Of a DNA stretch of 64,000 nucleotides, positions 8,270 through 16,248 are shown piece by piece. The notes beneath the pieces were generated by a model, which was not told the DNA's origin, searched no databases, and saw nothing but the letters and a program-made list of their open reading frames with translations. Both the position numbers and the translations under genes were made by a program. Origin of the DNA: an archaeon (GTDB taxonomy: Archaea; Thermoproteota; Nitrososphaeria; Nitrososphaerales; Nitrosopumilaceae); assembly GCA_024276695.1 (NCBI GenBank), contig JAJRWR010000014.1:1-64000 (forward strand), in the 5' to 3' direction. The number at the start of each line of letters is the position of its first letter. Within the stretch, counting starts at the first letter, position 1.

Positions 8270-9193
8270 ATGGTATCCAAAGTTACAGTCAAGGCACCTT
8301 CTTCCACTGCAAATATAGGTCCAGGATTTGACGTGTTTGGACTAGCAGTAGATGCATTTTATGATACAGTGACATTAGCTAAAACAAAAAATGGAATTAA
8401 AATAATTACAGAAGATAACATTCCTACAAATCCTGAAAAAAATACTGCAGGCTTGGTTGTAAAGAATATGAAAAAAAAATTCAAAATTAAAGAAGGTATT
8501 GAAATCAATATCAAAAAAGGAATCCCTGCAGGCTTTGGAATGGGAAGTAGTGCTGCATCAGCTGCTGCAACTGCAGTGGCATTTGATAAATTATTTGGAT
8601 TAAATCTTGATGGCAATAGTTTAGTAGAGTTTGCAGGATCTGGAGAAAAAGCTAGTGCAGGAACAGTCCATTATGATAATGTCGCAGCTTCTGTTTTAGG
8701 GGGATTTGTGATTGTAAAAACAAATCCTTTAGATGTAATTAGAATTGATCCGCCTTCTAATCTTAGAATGTGTATTGCGATACCAAGTATTGATGTTCCA
8801 AAAAAGAAAACCAAAGTTTCAAGGGGCGTAATTCCAAAAAAAATCAAACTGACAGACAGTATTTTGAATTTATCAAACGCTTCAGGAATTGTTGCAGGAT
8901 TTATGAAGAAAGATCCTGAAATGATTGGAAACTCAATAAAAGATGTAATAGTTGAGCCTGCCAGACAGCATATGATTCCAGGATTTGTCAAAGTTAAGGA
9001 AAATGCCATTAAAGCAGGTGCATTAGGTGTTACAATAAGTGGAGCGGGACCTTCAGTCATTGCGTTTTCAAAAAGTTCAGCTAATTTGAAAAAGATCAGT
9101 TTGGCCATGTCCAAAGGATTTGCATCTGCCAATACAAAATGTCAAACTATAATTTGTAAACCCAGCAAGGGTGCAGCAGACAAAAGAAAATAG
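8270..9193 (+). CDS. thrB: Homoserine kinase
   Basis: Phosphorylates homoserine with ATP in threonine synthesis. The 307-residue protein is a GHMP kinase: N-terminal VKAPSSTANIGPGFDVFG, the ATP-binding PAGFGMGSSAASAAA near residue 90, and the C-terminal glycine motif TISGAGPSVIAF (about 253). Length and motif spacing match the standard enzyme. Start is the ATG directly after the preceding stop. queC follows after 11 nt, so the GPN GTPase, thrB and queC probably form one operon. Confidence 0.93.
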   Translation: MVSKVTVKAPSSTANIGPGFDVFGLAVDAFYDTVTLAKTKNGIKIITEDNIPTNPEKNTAGLVVKNMKKKFKIKEGIEINIKKGIPAGFGMGSSAASAAATAVAFDKLFGLNLDGNSLVEFAGSGEKASAGTVHYDNVAASVLGGFVIVKTNPLDVIRIDPPSNLRMCIAIPSIDVPKKKTKVSRGVIPKKIKLTDSILNLSNASGIVAGFMKKDPEMIGNSIKDVIVEPARQHMIPGFVKVKENAIKAGALGVTISGAGPSVIAFSKSSANLKKISLAMSKGFASANTKCQTIICKPSKGAADKRK

Positions 9194-9204
9194 TTGAATG
9201 TATC

Positions 9205-9879
9205 ATGAAAAAAGCAGTCATAGTTTTTAGTGGGGGGGTTGATTCTGTTTGTGCTGCCTCATATTTGAAATCAAAGTATGAGTTGTATGGAATTACATTC
9301 TCATATGGACAAAAAGCAAATAATGAAATTGCTGCTGCTAAATCTTTCGCAAAAAAACTGGGTTTAAAACAACACAAAATAATTGATATAGGCTTCATGA
9401 AAGATTTGTATGGAGATTCCAATGTCCTAACAAGTTCTAAAAGAAAAATTCCTAGCAAATTTGAGTACTCGATTGTAGTTCCAATTAGAAATGCAGTTTT
9501 TCTATCAATCGCATCGGCATGGGCTTTTACTCTAAATGCTTCACTAGTCGTATATGGTGCCCATACAGGAGACAAAAACTATCCTGATTGCAGACCAAAT
9601 TTTGCAAAAAAACTAGAAACTGCATTTAATCAGGGTGAAATTGATGGAATCAAATCTAAACTACGAAGAAATATTGAGATTTGGTCACCGTATAGACAAG
9701 GATTATCAAAAAGTGAGTTACTAAAAGTAGGAATGAAAGTTTTAGGAGGCTCCATCTTCAAAACATGGAGTTGTTATTCAAATAAAAAATATCATTGCGG
9801 AATTTGTGAATCCTGTAATAATAGAAAAATTGCATTTGGAAAAGCTGGCATTACAGATAAAACAAAATATCTTAAGTAA
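9205..9879 (+). CDS. queC: 7-cyano-7-deazaguanine (preQ0) synthase
   Basis: Converts 7-carboxy-7-deazaguanine to preQ0 with ATP and ammonia. In archaea preQ0 feeds archaeosine at position 15 of tRNA. The 224-residue protein has the PP-loop FSGGVDSVCAA (about 8-18) and the C-terminal zinc site CYSNKKYHCGICESC with four cysteines. folE and queE lie just downstream on the opposite strand, so three of the preQ0 steps are clustered within 2.3 kb. Confidence 0.93.
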   Translation: MKKAVIVFSGGVDSVCAASYLKSKYELYGITFSYGQKANNEIAAAKSFAKKLGLKQHKIIDIGFMKDLYGDSNVLTSSKRKIPSKFEYSIVVPIRNAVFLSIASAWAFTLNASLVVYGAHTGDKNYPDCRPNFAKKLETAFNQGEIDGIKSKLRRNIEIWSPYRQGLSKSELLKVGMKVLGGSIFKTWSCYSNKKYHCGICESCNNRKIAFGKAGITDKTKYLK

Positions 9880-9881
9880 TT

Positions 9882-10145
9882 TTAGTAACTGTTTCTAAGA
9901 ATTTTCTTTTTTAGAATTAAACCTCTAATTCCTATATACCAAATTAAAAAGAATGCGCCAACAATGCCCATAAACACATAGTTTTGAACTTCGGGAGTTA
10001 GCCCTTCAATTGAATCAGTAATTTTACTTGATGTCAACATGGAAATTGCAATTACAATGATACACTCTATTGCATACCATGTCCAGTTAGGCCATGATTC
10101 CTTTGGAATGTGAATGTATGGATTTGCTCCCATGTATGTGATCAA
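9882..10145 (-). CDS. Small membrane protein with two TM segments
   Basis: 87 residues. Hydrophobic stretches at about 26-40 (AIECIIVIAISMLTS) and 58-76 (VFMGIVGAFFLIWYIGIRG) predict two membrane helices joined by a short polar loop, with a basic C terminus. It ends 3 nt from the convergent queC stop and lies 30 nt downstream of folE on the same strand. Not recognised. Confidence 0.65.
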   Translation of the reverse strand: MITYMGANPYIHIPKESWPNWTWYAIECIIVIAISMLTSSKITDSIEGLTPEVQNYVFMGIVGAFFLIWYIGIRGLILKKKILRNSY

Positions 10146-10175
10146 AAATATTGATTATTTAATTTTTCAGTATAT

Positions 10176-10733
10176 CTATAAGGACAAACCAGATCCACGC
10201 TGTCTAATTAGTGACATTATACCTGCTTTTTCCTCCTTATTTTCATAAATTCCCCTAAATGCAGATGAAGAAAGTGTTGCATCATTTTTGACTCCACGCA
10301 TTTTCATACAAAGATGTTCTGCATCAGCTAAAACAACAACTCCCTTTACTCCCTGAGAGTGTAGTTCATCAGCAATGTTTTTGGTTAAACGTTCTTGAAT
10401 TTGCAGCCTTTTTGAATATTTTTCAACTAATCTAACAAGTTTTGATATTCCAAAAACTCTACCATTTGGAGAGTAAGCAATGTGAATTTTGCCATAAAAT
10501 GGTAACATGTGGTGTTCACACATGGAATAAAATTGAATATCACGAGCAATAACTACATCAGAATCTTCAGAGAATTGAACTGATAATTCGGAGTCAGAAT
10601 CGTATCCTCCAAAGATTTCCTTGTACATATTTGCAATTCTTTCAGGAGTTTCTCGTAATCCCTCACGTGTAGGATCTTCACCAACTTCAATAATTAATTC
10701 TCTAACGAGTTTTTTTACACGCTCTTGATCCAT
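10176..10733 (-). CDS. folE: GTP cyclohydrolase I
   Basis: Makes 7,8-dihydroneopterin triphosphate from GTP, the entry step for preQ0 and archaeosine (and for folate where made). The 185-residue protein has the catalytic zinc motif MCEHHMLPF (about 110), GISKLVRLV and QERLT, and a C-terminal cysteine in AEHLCMKMRG that completes the zinc site. This is the classical FolE type; many other archaea use the unrelated MptA instead. Placement with queC and queE indicates an archaeosine role. Confidence 0.93.
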   Translation of the reverse strand: MDQERVKKLVRELIIEVGEDPTREGLRETPERIANMYKEIFGGYDSDSELSVQFSEDSDVVIARDIQFYSMCEHHMLPFYGKIHIAYSPNGRVFGISKLVRLVEKYSKRLQIQERLTKNIADELHSQGVKGVVVLADAEHLCMKMRGVKNDATLSSSAFRGIYENKEEKAGIMSLIRQRGSGLSL

Positions 10734-10797
10734 TTTATATTCTCACAGATTTTTTCTAGTATTTGAACCTAATCTGATTTTTAGGCAGGTGGTAACA

Positions 10798-11511
10798 TTA
10801 TGGAGCGCCAATGAATTTGTGTAATTGGGGTACTACCTTAACATCAATGTAATGAGGATATACCAGATCGTATAATTCCAATAACAGGTCTAGTGACGGT
10901 TCTGAAATACCATATGTGGGTTGAATAATAAATCCATCAATGTCATCTTTAGATATAACATCAAAAATTTCTTTTGCTAAATTTCTAAATTCACTTAGAT
11001 GAGTTTTTGAACTAACTACAATTTTGATGTACGTTGTTTTCTTTGATTTCACAGATGATTGCAGACATTTCATTGTGTGACCAATTAATTTTTCATAATG
11101 ATTAGCATCAACAAAGTCAGAATCTTTTGTTTTGAATTCAATTTTAACAATATCAATAAATGGTAAAACATGATTGAATCGATCAATATCAAAGCATGAT
11201 GATTCAAGATATGTTAGAATTTTTTTTTCCTGGATATGTTTTGCAAGCAGTGCTACTGCTTCATGTTGAATTAGTGGATCACCGCCTGTGAAATTTACTT
11301 TGTAGGTTTGATTTTTCAGGTTAGAATCAATTAGTTGATTTGCATCTTCAATGGAATATTCTGTTCCGGAATTTAGCGGAAGGGATTCTTTGGTATCACA
11401 GTAAAAGCAAGTAAAAGGACATCCTGCTAGTCTAACAAAAAGTGTCTTTGTTCCATAAAGGATACCTTCACCTTCAACTGACGTGAATATTTCAAATAAT
11501 CGTACTTTCAA
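10798..11511 (-). CDS. queE: 7-carboxy-7-deazaguanine synthase (radical SAM)
   Basis: Radical SAM enzyme that converts 6-carboxytetrahydropterin to 7-carboxy-7-deazaguanine, the substrate of QueC. The 237-residue protein carries the cluster motif CPFTCFYCDTK (Cys at about 31, 35 and 38), the N-terminal FTSVEGEGILYGT shared by QueE proteins, and NFTGGDPL. It lies 64 nt upstream of folE on the same strand. QueD, needed between FolE and QueE, is not in this window. Confidence 0.9.
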   Translation of the reverse strand: MKVRLFEIFTSVEGEGILYGTKTLFVRLAGCPFTCFYCDTKESLPLNSGTEYSIEDANQLIDSNLKNQTYKVNFTGGDPLIQHEAVALLAKHIQEKKILTYLESSCFDIDRFNHVLPFIDIVKIEFKTKDSDFVDANHYEKLIGHTMKCLQSSVKSKKTTYIKIVVSSKTHLSEFRNLAKEIFDVISKDDIDGFIIQPTYGISEPSLDLLLELYDLVYPHYIDVKVVPQLHKFIGAP

Positions 11512-11552
11512 GTAATAATTGTAAATTTTTTCATTATTTATTCAGTGAGTTT

Positions 11553-11753
11553 CTAATGCATTACTGGTTCTTTTGTGTAAAATAATCCAGAGATGAAAAA
11601 TACCACTCCTAAGATTCCGATTATGCTTCCTACAAGTTCAATTTGATTTTGAAGATCTGCTTCAATTGGAGCCCATAACCAAGCCATCAAAGCACCGACA
11701 ATAATCATTGGAATTCCTACACCAACAGTAATTGCTTTGGATGCCATGCTCAA
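11553..11753 (-). CDS. Small membrane protein with two TM segments
   Basis: 66 residues with two hydrophobic segments (about 7-28 and 39-58) separated by a short acidic loop, ending in KEPVMH. It has the same topology as the 69-residue protein at 17742-17951, and both pair a conserved LIVGVL-type first helix with a glycine-rich second helix. Not otherwise recognised. It is 41 nt upstream of queE on the same strand. Confidence 0.65.
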   Translation of the reverse strand: MSMASKAITVGVGIPMIIVGALMAWLWAPIEADLQNQIELVGSIIGILGVVFFISGLFYTKEPVMH

Positions 11754-11787
11754 GTTGTTTAGAAAATGTATATGAAGCTTATGTTAT

Positions 11788-12594
11788 CTAACGAATTGAT
11801 TTCTTAATTATTTTTATGATTTTGTTCAATTCTCCAAATTTTTTCTTGGCATCAGAGATTTTATCTTCTGATATCAAAGTTTCAATTTGTTTAACTAATG
11901 AATTGGCTTCTTCAAGTTCGGGAATTTTAGGATTTGCTTTGTCAAGAATATTTTGAATTCTTTCTAATTGTTTTAGAGCAAATTTCTTGACTCTATCTGA
12001 TGCAGAATTGGATGAATAATCGCGAATATGTTTTTTAATTGAAACAATTAGTGATTTTATCTCTTCGATTGTTTTGGCAGCTTCTTGATTATCACCAGAA
12101 TCTATCTGCTCATTAGCTAAAGCGAATAATTTTTGGATTTTATATAACTCAATTCCTGTATTTTGTTTCTCAGATATGGATTTTAGATTCTGAAAGTATT
12201 TGTCTAATCTATTCAACTCACTTTTGAGATCTCTATCAGATGCATCAGATGCAGTAACTTTTGCTTCGGTGGTATATGTAGAAGTCATTCTAGAGATTTT
12301 TTGGAATAATTTCATTGCTGTAAGGAAATCTTCTCTTGCTTGCTTTACATCATCAGGTAGAGATTCTTCTAAGGATTCTACCGCCTTGTGTCCTTGATCA
12401 TATAGATTTTCTATATCAGAAGGAACTGAATCACCAAAAGATCTATCTAATTGATTTTTGATTTGTTTGTCTGCTTGTTCGGCGATTTGTAATAAAATAT
12501 TAGGATCATTTTGTGCATATGCGTCACTAACTAATGAAGTAGATACGGTTCCAAAAACTAGTACAAGTATTGTAAATATTGCTAGAGTTTTCAT
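11788..12594 (-). CDS. Secreted coiled-coil protein
   Basis: 268 residues. A signal peptide is clear (MKTLAIFTILVLVFGTVST, probable cleavage near DAYA-Q at about 27), followed by an almost continuous run of charged helices with heptad-like Leu/Ile spacing and no glycine-rich or Cys motifs. This is an extracytoplasmic coiled-coil protein of unknown role. Its ATG overlaps the stop of the membrane regulator upstream by 4 nt (12591-12594), so the two are translationally coupled and probably work together, for instance as a surface component and its sensor. That last point is inference. Confidence 0.75.
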   Translation of the reverse strand: MKTLAIFTILVLVFGTVSTSLVSDAYAQNDPNILLQIAEQADKQIKNQLDRSFGDSVPSDIENLYDQGHKAVESLEESLPDDVKQAREDFLTAMKLFQKISRMTSTYTTEAKVTASDASDRDLKSELNRLDKYFQNLKSISEKQNTGIELYKIQKLFALANEQIDSGDNQEAAKTIEEIKSLIVSIKKHIRDYSSNSASDRVKKFALKQLERIQNILDKANPKIPELEEANSLVKQIETLISEDKISDAKKKFGELNKIIKIIKKSIR

Positions 12595-13604
12595 TCTTCT
12601 TCCTCCATATTCTTTCGTATTTTTACCAGATTTTGCAAGTCTTTCTTTTCAATTTCAATAATTCCATTACGTTCCAATCTTTTTACTGCACGCCACATGG
12701 TAGTTCTTGGTTGTAAGAATTTTTTACGCAATTCACTTTCAAGTGCTTGTCCTCCGTTATTAGAGATAAACTTCACTATCTCTTTATCATCTTCGCGGAT
12801 ATCTGGTTTTAGTTTGAAAATTGTTTCAGTATCAATTGTTTCAGTTTGTGTTGTTTGATCTAATTGTTCATTTTGAATTGGTTTTACATTTTTTTGTTTA
12901 GAACGAGTAATTGCGATAGTTCCTATTACTGCAGTTGCTACAACTCCACCAATAATTGCATATGTAATATAATCTGGTTGAGATATGGAATTAATTGAAG
13001 CTGTAGAATCAGGGGTGCTGAATAGATAATTGATTTCAACATCTCCACTAGAAAGAGTTAATTGATTTTTATCATTAATAATTTTCATATTAATTGGTAG
13101 ACCAGTCATACCAACTATAACAGAATTTTTTGGAAAAAGTAAAGTAAAATCAGAGGGGGCATTTAAAGAAAATGTCCAAACTTTACCTTGTTTGGATACT
13201 AAATCATGAATATCATATTCTACAAAAATAACTGAAGAACCAAAAGTTTCAATTAATGCAGAATCACCTAATACATCAGTATCAAGTAAAAAATCATTTT
13301 CACCTACAGCTACTAAATTATCTATAGTGCTTCCAAATAGATCTAGTTCATAATCTGTTGTGAGTGGATCTACATCAATTTCTGTAGAAACATGTGTTGA
13401 ACCATCTGGATAAATTATTAGATCTAGGGTTCTAGGAGAACTGAATGAAGACTGAATTGGCATTATAGCTGCTACGATAATCATACTGGCTACCAAGAGA
13501 GGTATTTTGACCATTGTATCGACAATACCCTCAGTCCTTACAAAAAGCATTCCATCTTCTCCAAGAGACTCTTTCCTATGAATTGGTACGATTTCTGGAT
13601 TCAT
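12591..13604 (-). CDS. Membrane-spanning winged-helix regulator with an external domain
   Basis: 337 residues. A hydrophobic segment near 33-52 (IPLLVASMIIVAAIMP) leads into an extracytoplasmic beta-rich region of about 165 residues. A second segment follows near 218-235 (YAIIGGVVATAVIGTIAI), then a polar Thr/Gln-rich linker. The C-terminal cytoplasmic winged helix is about 275-337 (DDKEIVKFISNNGG, RTTMWRAVKRLERNGIIEIE). The layout is a one-component system: external sensing coupled directly to DNA binding. The true start may be the internal ATG at residue 32. It overlaps the secreted coiled-coil gene by 4 nt and follows the small regulator by 4 nt, making a three-gene operon. Confidence 0.75.
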   Translation of the reverse strand: MNPEIVPIHRKESLGEDGMLFVRTEGIVDTMVKIPLLVASMIIVAAIMPIQSSFSSPRTLDLIIYPDGSTHVSTEIDVDPLTTDYELDLFGSTIDNLVAVGENDFLLDTDVLGDSALIETFGSSVIFVEYDIHDLVSKQGKVWTFSLNAPSDFTLLFPKNSVIVGMTGLPINMKIINDKNQLTLSSGDVEINYLFSTPDSTASINSISQPDYITYAIIGGVVATAVIGTIAITRSKQKNVKPIQNEQLDQTTQTETIDTETIFKLKPDIREDDKEIVKFISNNGGQALESELRKKFLQPRTTMWRAVKRLERNGIIEIEKKDLQNLVKIRKNMEEEE

Positions 13605-13608
13605 ATAC

Positions 13609-13896
13609 TCAATACCTTAGATTCATGCTCTCTACTAATCCTTGAAATCTCTTAAATTCTTGAAAGAATGCTAGTCCTTTTTCAGTAATTTGAAAGACCC
13701 TGTTCCTATCATTTTTGACGGACTCTACTAAGCCAGCTTCTACCAATTTCTCACATTTGTCTAGTACTGCATAGTGAGACAGGTTGGCTTTGCGAGAGAT
13801 TGCAGATACAATGATTCCATCGCGACCACCATCGGCGGTTACATCTAAGATATCACCCATTATGCCCATTTCGGACCTGTATTGTTGTTTTGACAT
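13609..13896 (-). CDS. Winged-helix transcriptional regulator
   Basis: 95 residues from the ATG at 13894-13896 (MSKQQYRSEMGIMGDIL). An in-frame upstream ATG at 13932 is less likely because a TATA-like CATAAACT lies about 25 nt before 13896. The fold is a single winged helix: helices in the first 45 residues, AISRKANLSHYAVLDKCEKLVEAGLVE as helix-turn-helix, and a wing in NDRNRVFQITEKG. It heads the operon with the membrane regulator and secreted protein, and upstream repeats (13944-13990) suggest it or its partner binds there. Effector unknown. Confidence 0.8.
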   Translation of the reverse strand: MSKQQYRSEMGIMGDILDVTADGGRDGIIVSAISRKANLSHYAVLDKCEKLVEAGLVESVKNDRNRVFQITEKGLAFFQEFKRFQGLVESMNLRY

Positions 13897-13943
13897 GCTA
13901 TAGTATACATCAACGTAGTTTATGAGGAACATTTTGAAACGTT

Positions 13944-13990
13944 ATAGCGGAACACATAGCGGAACACAGTTCTATCTAAAAAAACTGTGT
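13944..13990. promoter_or_regulatory. Tandem 12-bp repeat plus inverted repeat, operator candidate
   Basis: TAGCGGAACACA occurs twice in direct tandem (13945-13956 and 13957-13968). The end of the second copy also starts an inverted repeat, ACACAGTT (13964-13971) with AACTGTGT (13983-13990), separated by 11 nt. The block is upstream of the winged-helix gene, beyond its TATA element, which fits a regulator-binding site. Which protein binds is not known. Confidence 0.5.
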
Positions 13991-14147
13991 GATTCTAAAG
14001 AAAATTGAATTGTAGAAAAAAATACCAGAAATTTTATGCCTAGAATTTTGATGAAAGAATTATGTTTTTCTTGAAAAGATAATAATTTTTGAAATTTCTG
14101 AAAAAATGAGTCAATTTTTTGTTTTTTGGGAAAATTTTGTATATAAA

Positions 14148-14157
14148 GAACAGGATG
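14148..14157 (+). promoter_or_regulatory. TATA box of the secreted protein gene
   Basis: GTATATAAAG is the best TATA match in the stretch 13991-14201, which otherwise holds only A/T-rich sequence. It predicts transcription from about 14177-14181, giving a 5' leader of roughly 20-25 nt before ATG 14202. Confidence 0.45.
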
Positions 14158-14201
14158 ATTTCTTGCCGTTCCTAATCTATCATTTTGATATGTTCTAGTT
14201 T

Positions 14202-14780
14202 ATGATAAAACCCCAAAACAGAACTATTTGTGTAATTACGGTTCTTTTGATGCTTGGTGCATCACCAATATCTGTAAACTATTCATTTGCAGATGTAGAA
14301 ACCCAAAGCCAAAAGATTGTCCAAAAAGATGGACTTGGAGTAATTTTAACTGAAAAAATAATTGATGGAAAGCTTCAGGTACAACGTTATGTCTTGCCAG
14401 ATGACACATCAAAGGAAGATGAGCATAGAACGTTACCCTTTGATGTTACATCTAGATGGGCATATGTGAATTATAACGCCTATAATGCTGGAATAATTCT
14501 CTTTGATGGAAAAGCAACAAAGGTTGGAGAAAATCTTTGGGAGATTTCTACAAATGATGAGCTATATCTTGGAGAAAATGAATTTGATCTAGAATTAAGT
14601 GGAAAATCCAATGGTTCCCATGTAAAGATGCATGGAACAGCCTCGAATATGGATCTCAGTTATAGTGTCATATTTTCGGGAAAAGTTGGAGAAACAAATG
14701 ATGAGAATATCTTTGTCGTTTCTTTTATGAATTCTGGAAATCCGGAGATGGGTCAAAATATCAAATTCTCCCAGATTTAA
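14202..14780 (+). CDS. Secreted protein of unknown function
   Basis: 192 residues with a signal peptide (hydrophobic VITVLLMLGASPISVNYSFA, cleavage likely just after) and a beta-rich mature part containing an aromatic, aspartate-rich core (RWAYVNYNAYNAGIILFDGK) and ISFGKVGE-like strands near the end. No metal-binding or catalytic pattern is visible. It diverges from the regulatory operon, with the operator-like repeats between them, so it could be a target of that regulation; this is inference. Confidence 0.7.
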   Translation: MIKPQNRTICVITVLLMLGASPISVNYSFADVETQSQKIVQKDGLGVILTEKIIDGKLQVQRYVLPDDTSKEDEHRTLPFDVTSRWAYVNYNAYNAGIILFDGKATKVGENLWEISTNDELYLGENEFDLELSGKSNGSHVKMHGTASNMDLSYSVIFSGKVGETNDENIFVVSFMNSGNPEMGQNIKFSQI

Positions 14781-14838
14781 GAAACTACCAATTCAGAAAG
14801 ACTAATTGATTCGAATCAAGAATTCAAAAATACAATAT

Positions 14839-14866
14839 CGGTGAGATAATCACCGTTTTTCTTTTT
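14839..14866 (+). terminator. Hairpin plus T-run terminator
   Basis: CGGTGA (14839-14844) pairs with TCACCG (14850-14855) across a 5-nt loop, followed directly by TTTTTCTTTTT. The shape is that of an intrinsic terminator; the T-run is the main requirement in archaea. It lies about 60 nt after the stop of the secreted protein gene. Confidence 0.6.
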
Positions 14867-14919
14867 ATTGACTAAAAATCATTCAATAGGTCAGCTTTGA
14901 GTTTCATAGTAACTTTTTA

Positions 14920-14934
14920 TTCCCATTTTGGGAA
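14920..14934. promoter_or_regulatory. Short palindrome upstream of the coiled-coil gene
   Basis: TTCCCATTTTGGGAA has 5-bp arms with a 5-nt centre. It lies 12 nt before ATG 14947, immediately after a TTTTTAT element that may serve as the TATA box, where bound protein would block initiation. Operator role is a guess from position. Confidence 0.35.
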
Positions 14935-14946
14935 CAATATTATAAA

Positions 14947-15423
14947 ATGTTTGATAAATTCAAAAAAGAAGAGGGCGGAGAGATGGTAGAAGAAAGAACA
15001 GAAGAAGATATCAATGCTGAAGAAGCTGTAGAATCTACAGTTAGTGAATCTCCAAGCGGGATTGGAATTGGGGAATTAATGGGAAAACGTGCCAAACTAG
15101 AAGAGGCAATTGATTATGTTGGTTTAATGATTAAGAATCTTAAAGACAAGAGAACTTTACTTGAAAAAGACATTGAAGAGGAATCTGTAGATATTAAAAA
15201 TCTTAAAGAAAAATTACAAAAAGTCAGTGAATACATTGAAGAGGAAAATAGAGGAATTAGTGAGCTGGCAAACAAAAGAAAACAAGTAGAAACTGAAGCT
15301 GATGAGGTAGGAGTAATAATCAATAATTTGAGAGATAAACTATCAGGTGTTGATAAAATTATTGATGATGAAAATAGTAGAGTTAAGAAGATCAAAGAAT
15401 CCAGAGATTCTCTAGATGCATAA
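14947..15423 (+). CDS. Cytoplasmic coiled-coil protein
   Basis: 158 residues, no signal peptide. After an acidic N-terminal tail, about residues 40-155 are a nearly uninterrupted coiled coil. They contain three related blocks of roughly 35 residues, in which a GLMIKNLKDKR-type segment is echoed by VGVIINNLRDKL. Internal repetition suggests a rod-like scaffold. The neighbour on the other side is a CdvB-like ESCRT-III gene, convergent with it, but no functional link can be read. Confidence 0.7.
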   Translation: MFDKFKKEEGGEMVEERTEEDINAEEAVESTVSESPSGIGIGELMGKRAKLEEAIDYVGLMIKNLKDKRTLLEKDIEEESVDIKNLKEKLQKVSEYIEEENRGISELANKRKQVETEADEVGVIINNLRDKLSGVDKIIDDENSRVKKIKESRDSLDA

Positions 15424-15471
15424 TTCTAAAATTAAATAAATTTTATTTTCTCAGAGATATTGTAAATGTAT

Positions 15472-16119
15472 TTAGTAAAACTTTGTGGTTGCTTCAAATG
15501 ATGAACTTGCATTTGAAGGAACTGATGGGAACATTTGGCCTGCAGAACTTTCAGCTACTGCAGCTGCCTCTTTAAGAATACTTTCAGATTCAGCGTTAGT
15601 TGTTTCATCCATTCCAAATGCTGCATCCCCTGAGAAGCTTTCTGTCATAAAGCCACCAAGCATTTCAGCCATTTGACTAATTTCTGCCTCTGCTCCAGGC
15701 ATTACTTTGCCAAGAGAGGATTTGAGATTCTTCATTAATCCCATTGTTGGCATTATAGCCATTACAGTATCTCCAAGATCACAAGTTGTAGATAATCGTA
15801 ATTCAATCTGTTCTAATGCTATTCTAGCACTACTCAAAATTTTTGTAACTTTTCTAACTTCGGCTAATTCATTTCCAAGAACTTTGGTGGTTTGAGTATC
15901 ATGCTTTTGTGTTGCTTCTACGATTCGTTGAAATAATTTTGCGTCACGTTCTTGTAAGTTTGATAGCATTGTATCTAATTTTTTAATTTGTAATCGTAAT
16001 TTTTTAATACCTTCTTGAACTCTTGGTTTCAAGGCACCTTTAGGCTTGATTGTATCATTAATTTTGTCAGCAATACTAGGTTTAGGTTGACTGGACCATT
16101 TATCGGACAAATTAGGCAT
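15472..16119 (-). CDS. ESCRT-III/Snf7-family protein (CdvB paralogue)
   Basis: Archaeal ESCRT-III proteins polymerise on membranes for cell division and vesicle budding. This 215-residue protein (from ATG 16117-16119, MPNLSDKWSS) has the basic N-terminal helical hairpin typical of the fold (KPRVQEGIKKLRLQIKKLDTMLSNLQERDAKLF) and the following amphipathic helices, ending in an acidic Ser/Ala-rich tail. An in-frame ATG at 16170 is possible but adds an unusual basic leader. No winged-helix or clear MIM motif is visible at the C terminus, unlike the main CdvB. cdvA and cdvC are not in this window, so I call it a paralogue. Confidence 0.8.
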   Translation of the reverse strand: MPNLSDKWSSQPKPSIADKINDTIKPKGALKPRVQEGIKKLRLQIKKLDTMLSNLQERDAKLFQRIVEATQKHDTQTTKVLGNELAEVRKVTKILSSARIALEQIELRLSTTCDLGDTVMAIMPTMGLMKNLKSSLGKVMPGAEAEISQMAEMLGGFMTESFSGDAAFGMDETTNAESESILKEAAAVAESSAGQMFPSVPSNASSSFEATTKFY

Positions 16120-16248
16120 GAGTTTAATTTTGGAATATGTACTTAATTTCCTGTGTAAAGAATGGTTCACAGGACATTAAATTTAACTAACAAAAAATAG
16201 GTATTTAAAATAGGCTCGCTTTGGAGATAAATTTTTCTAATTTGAGAT

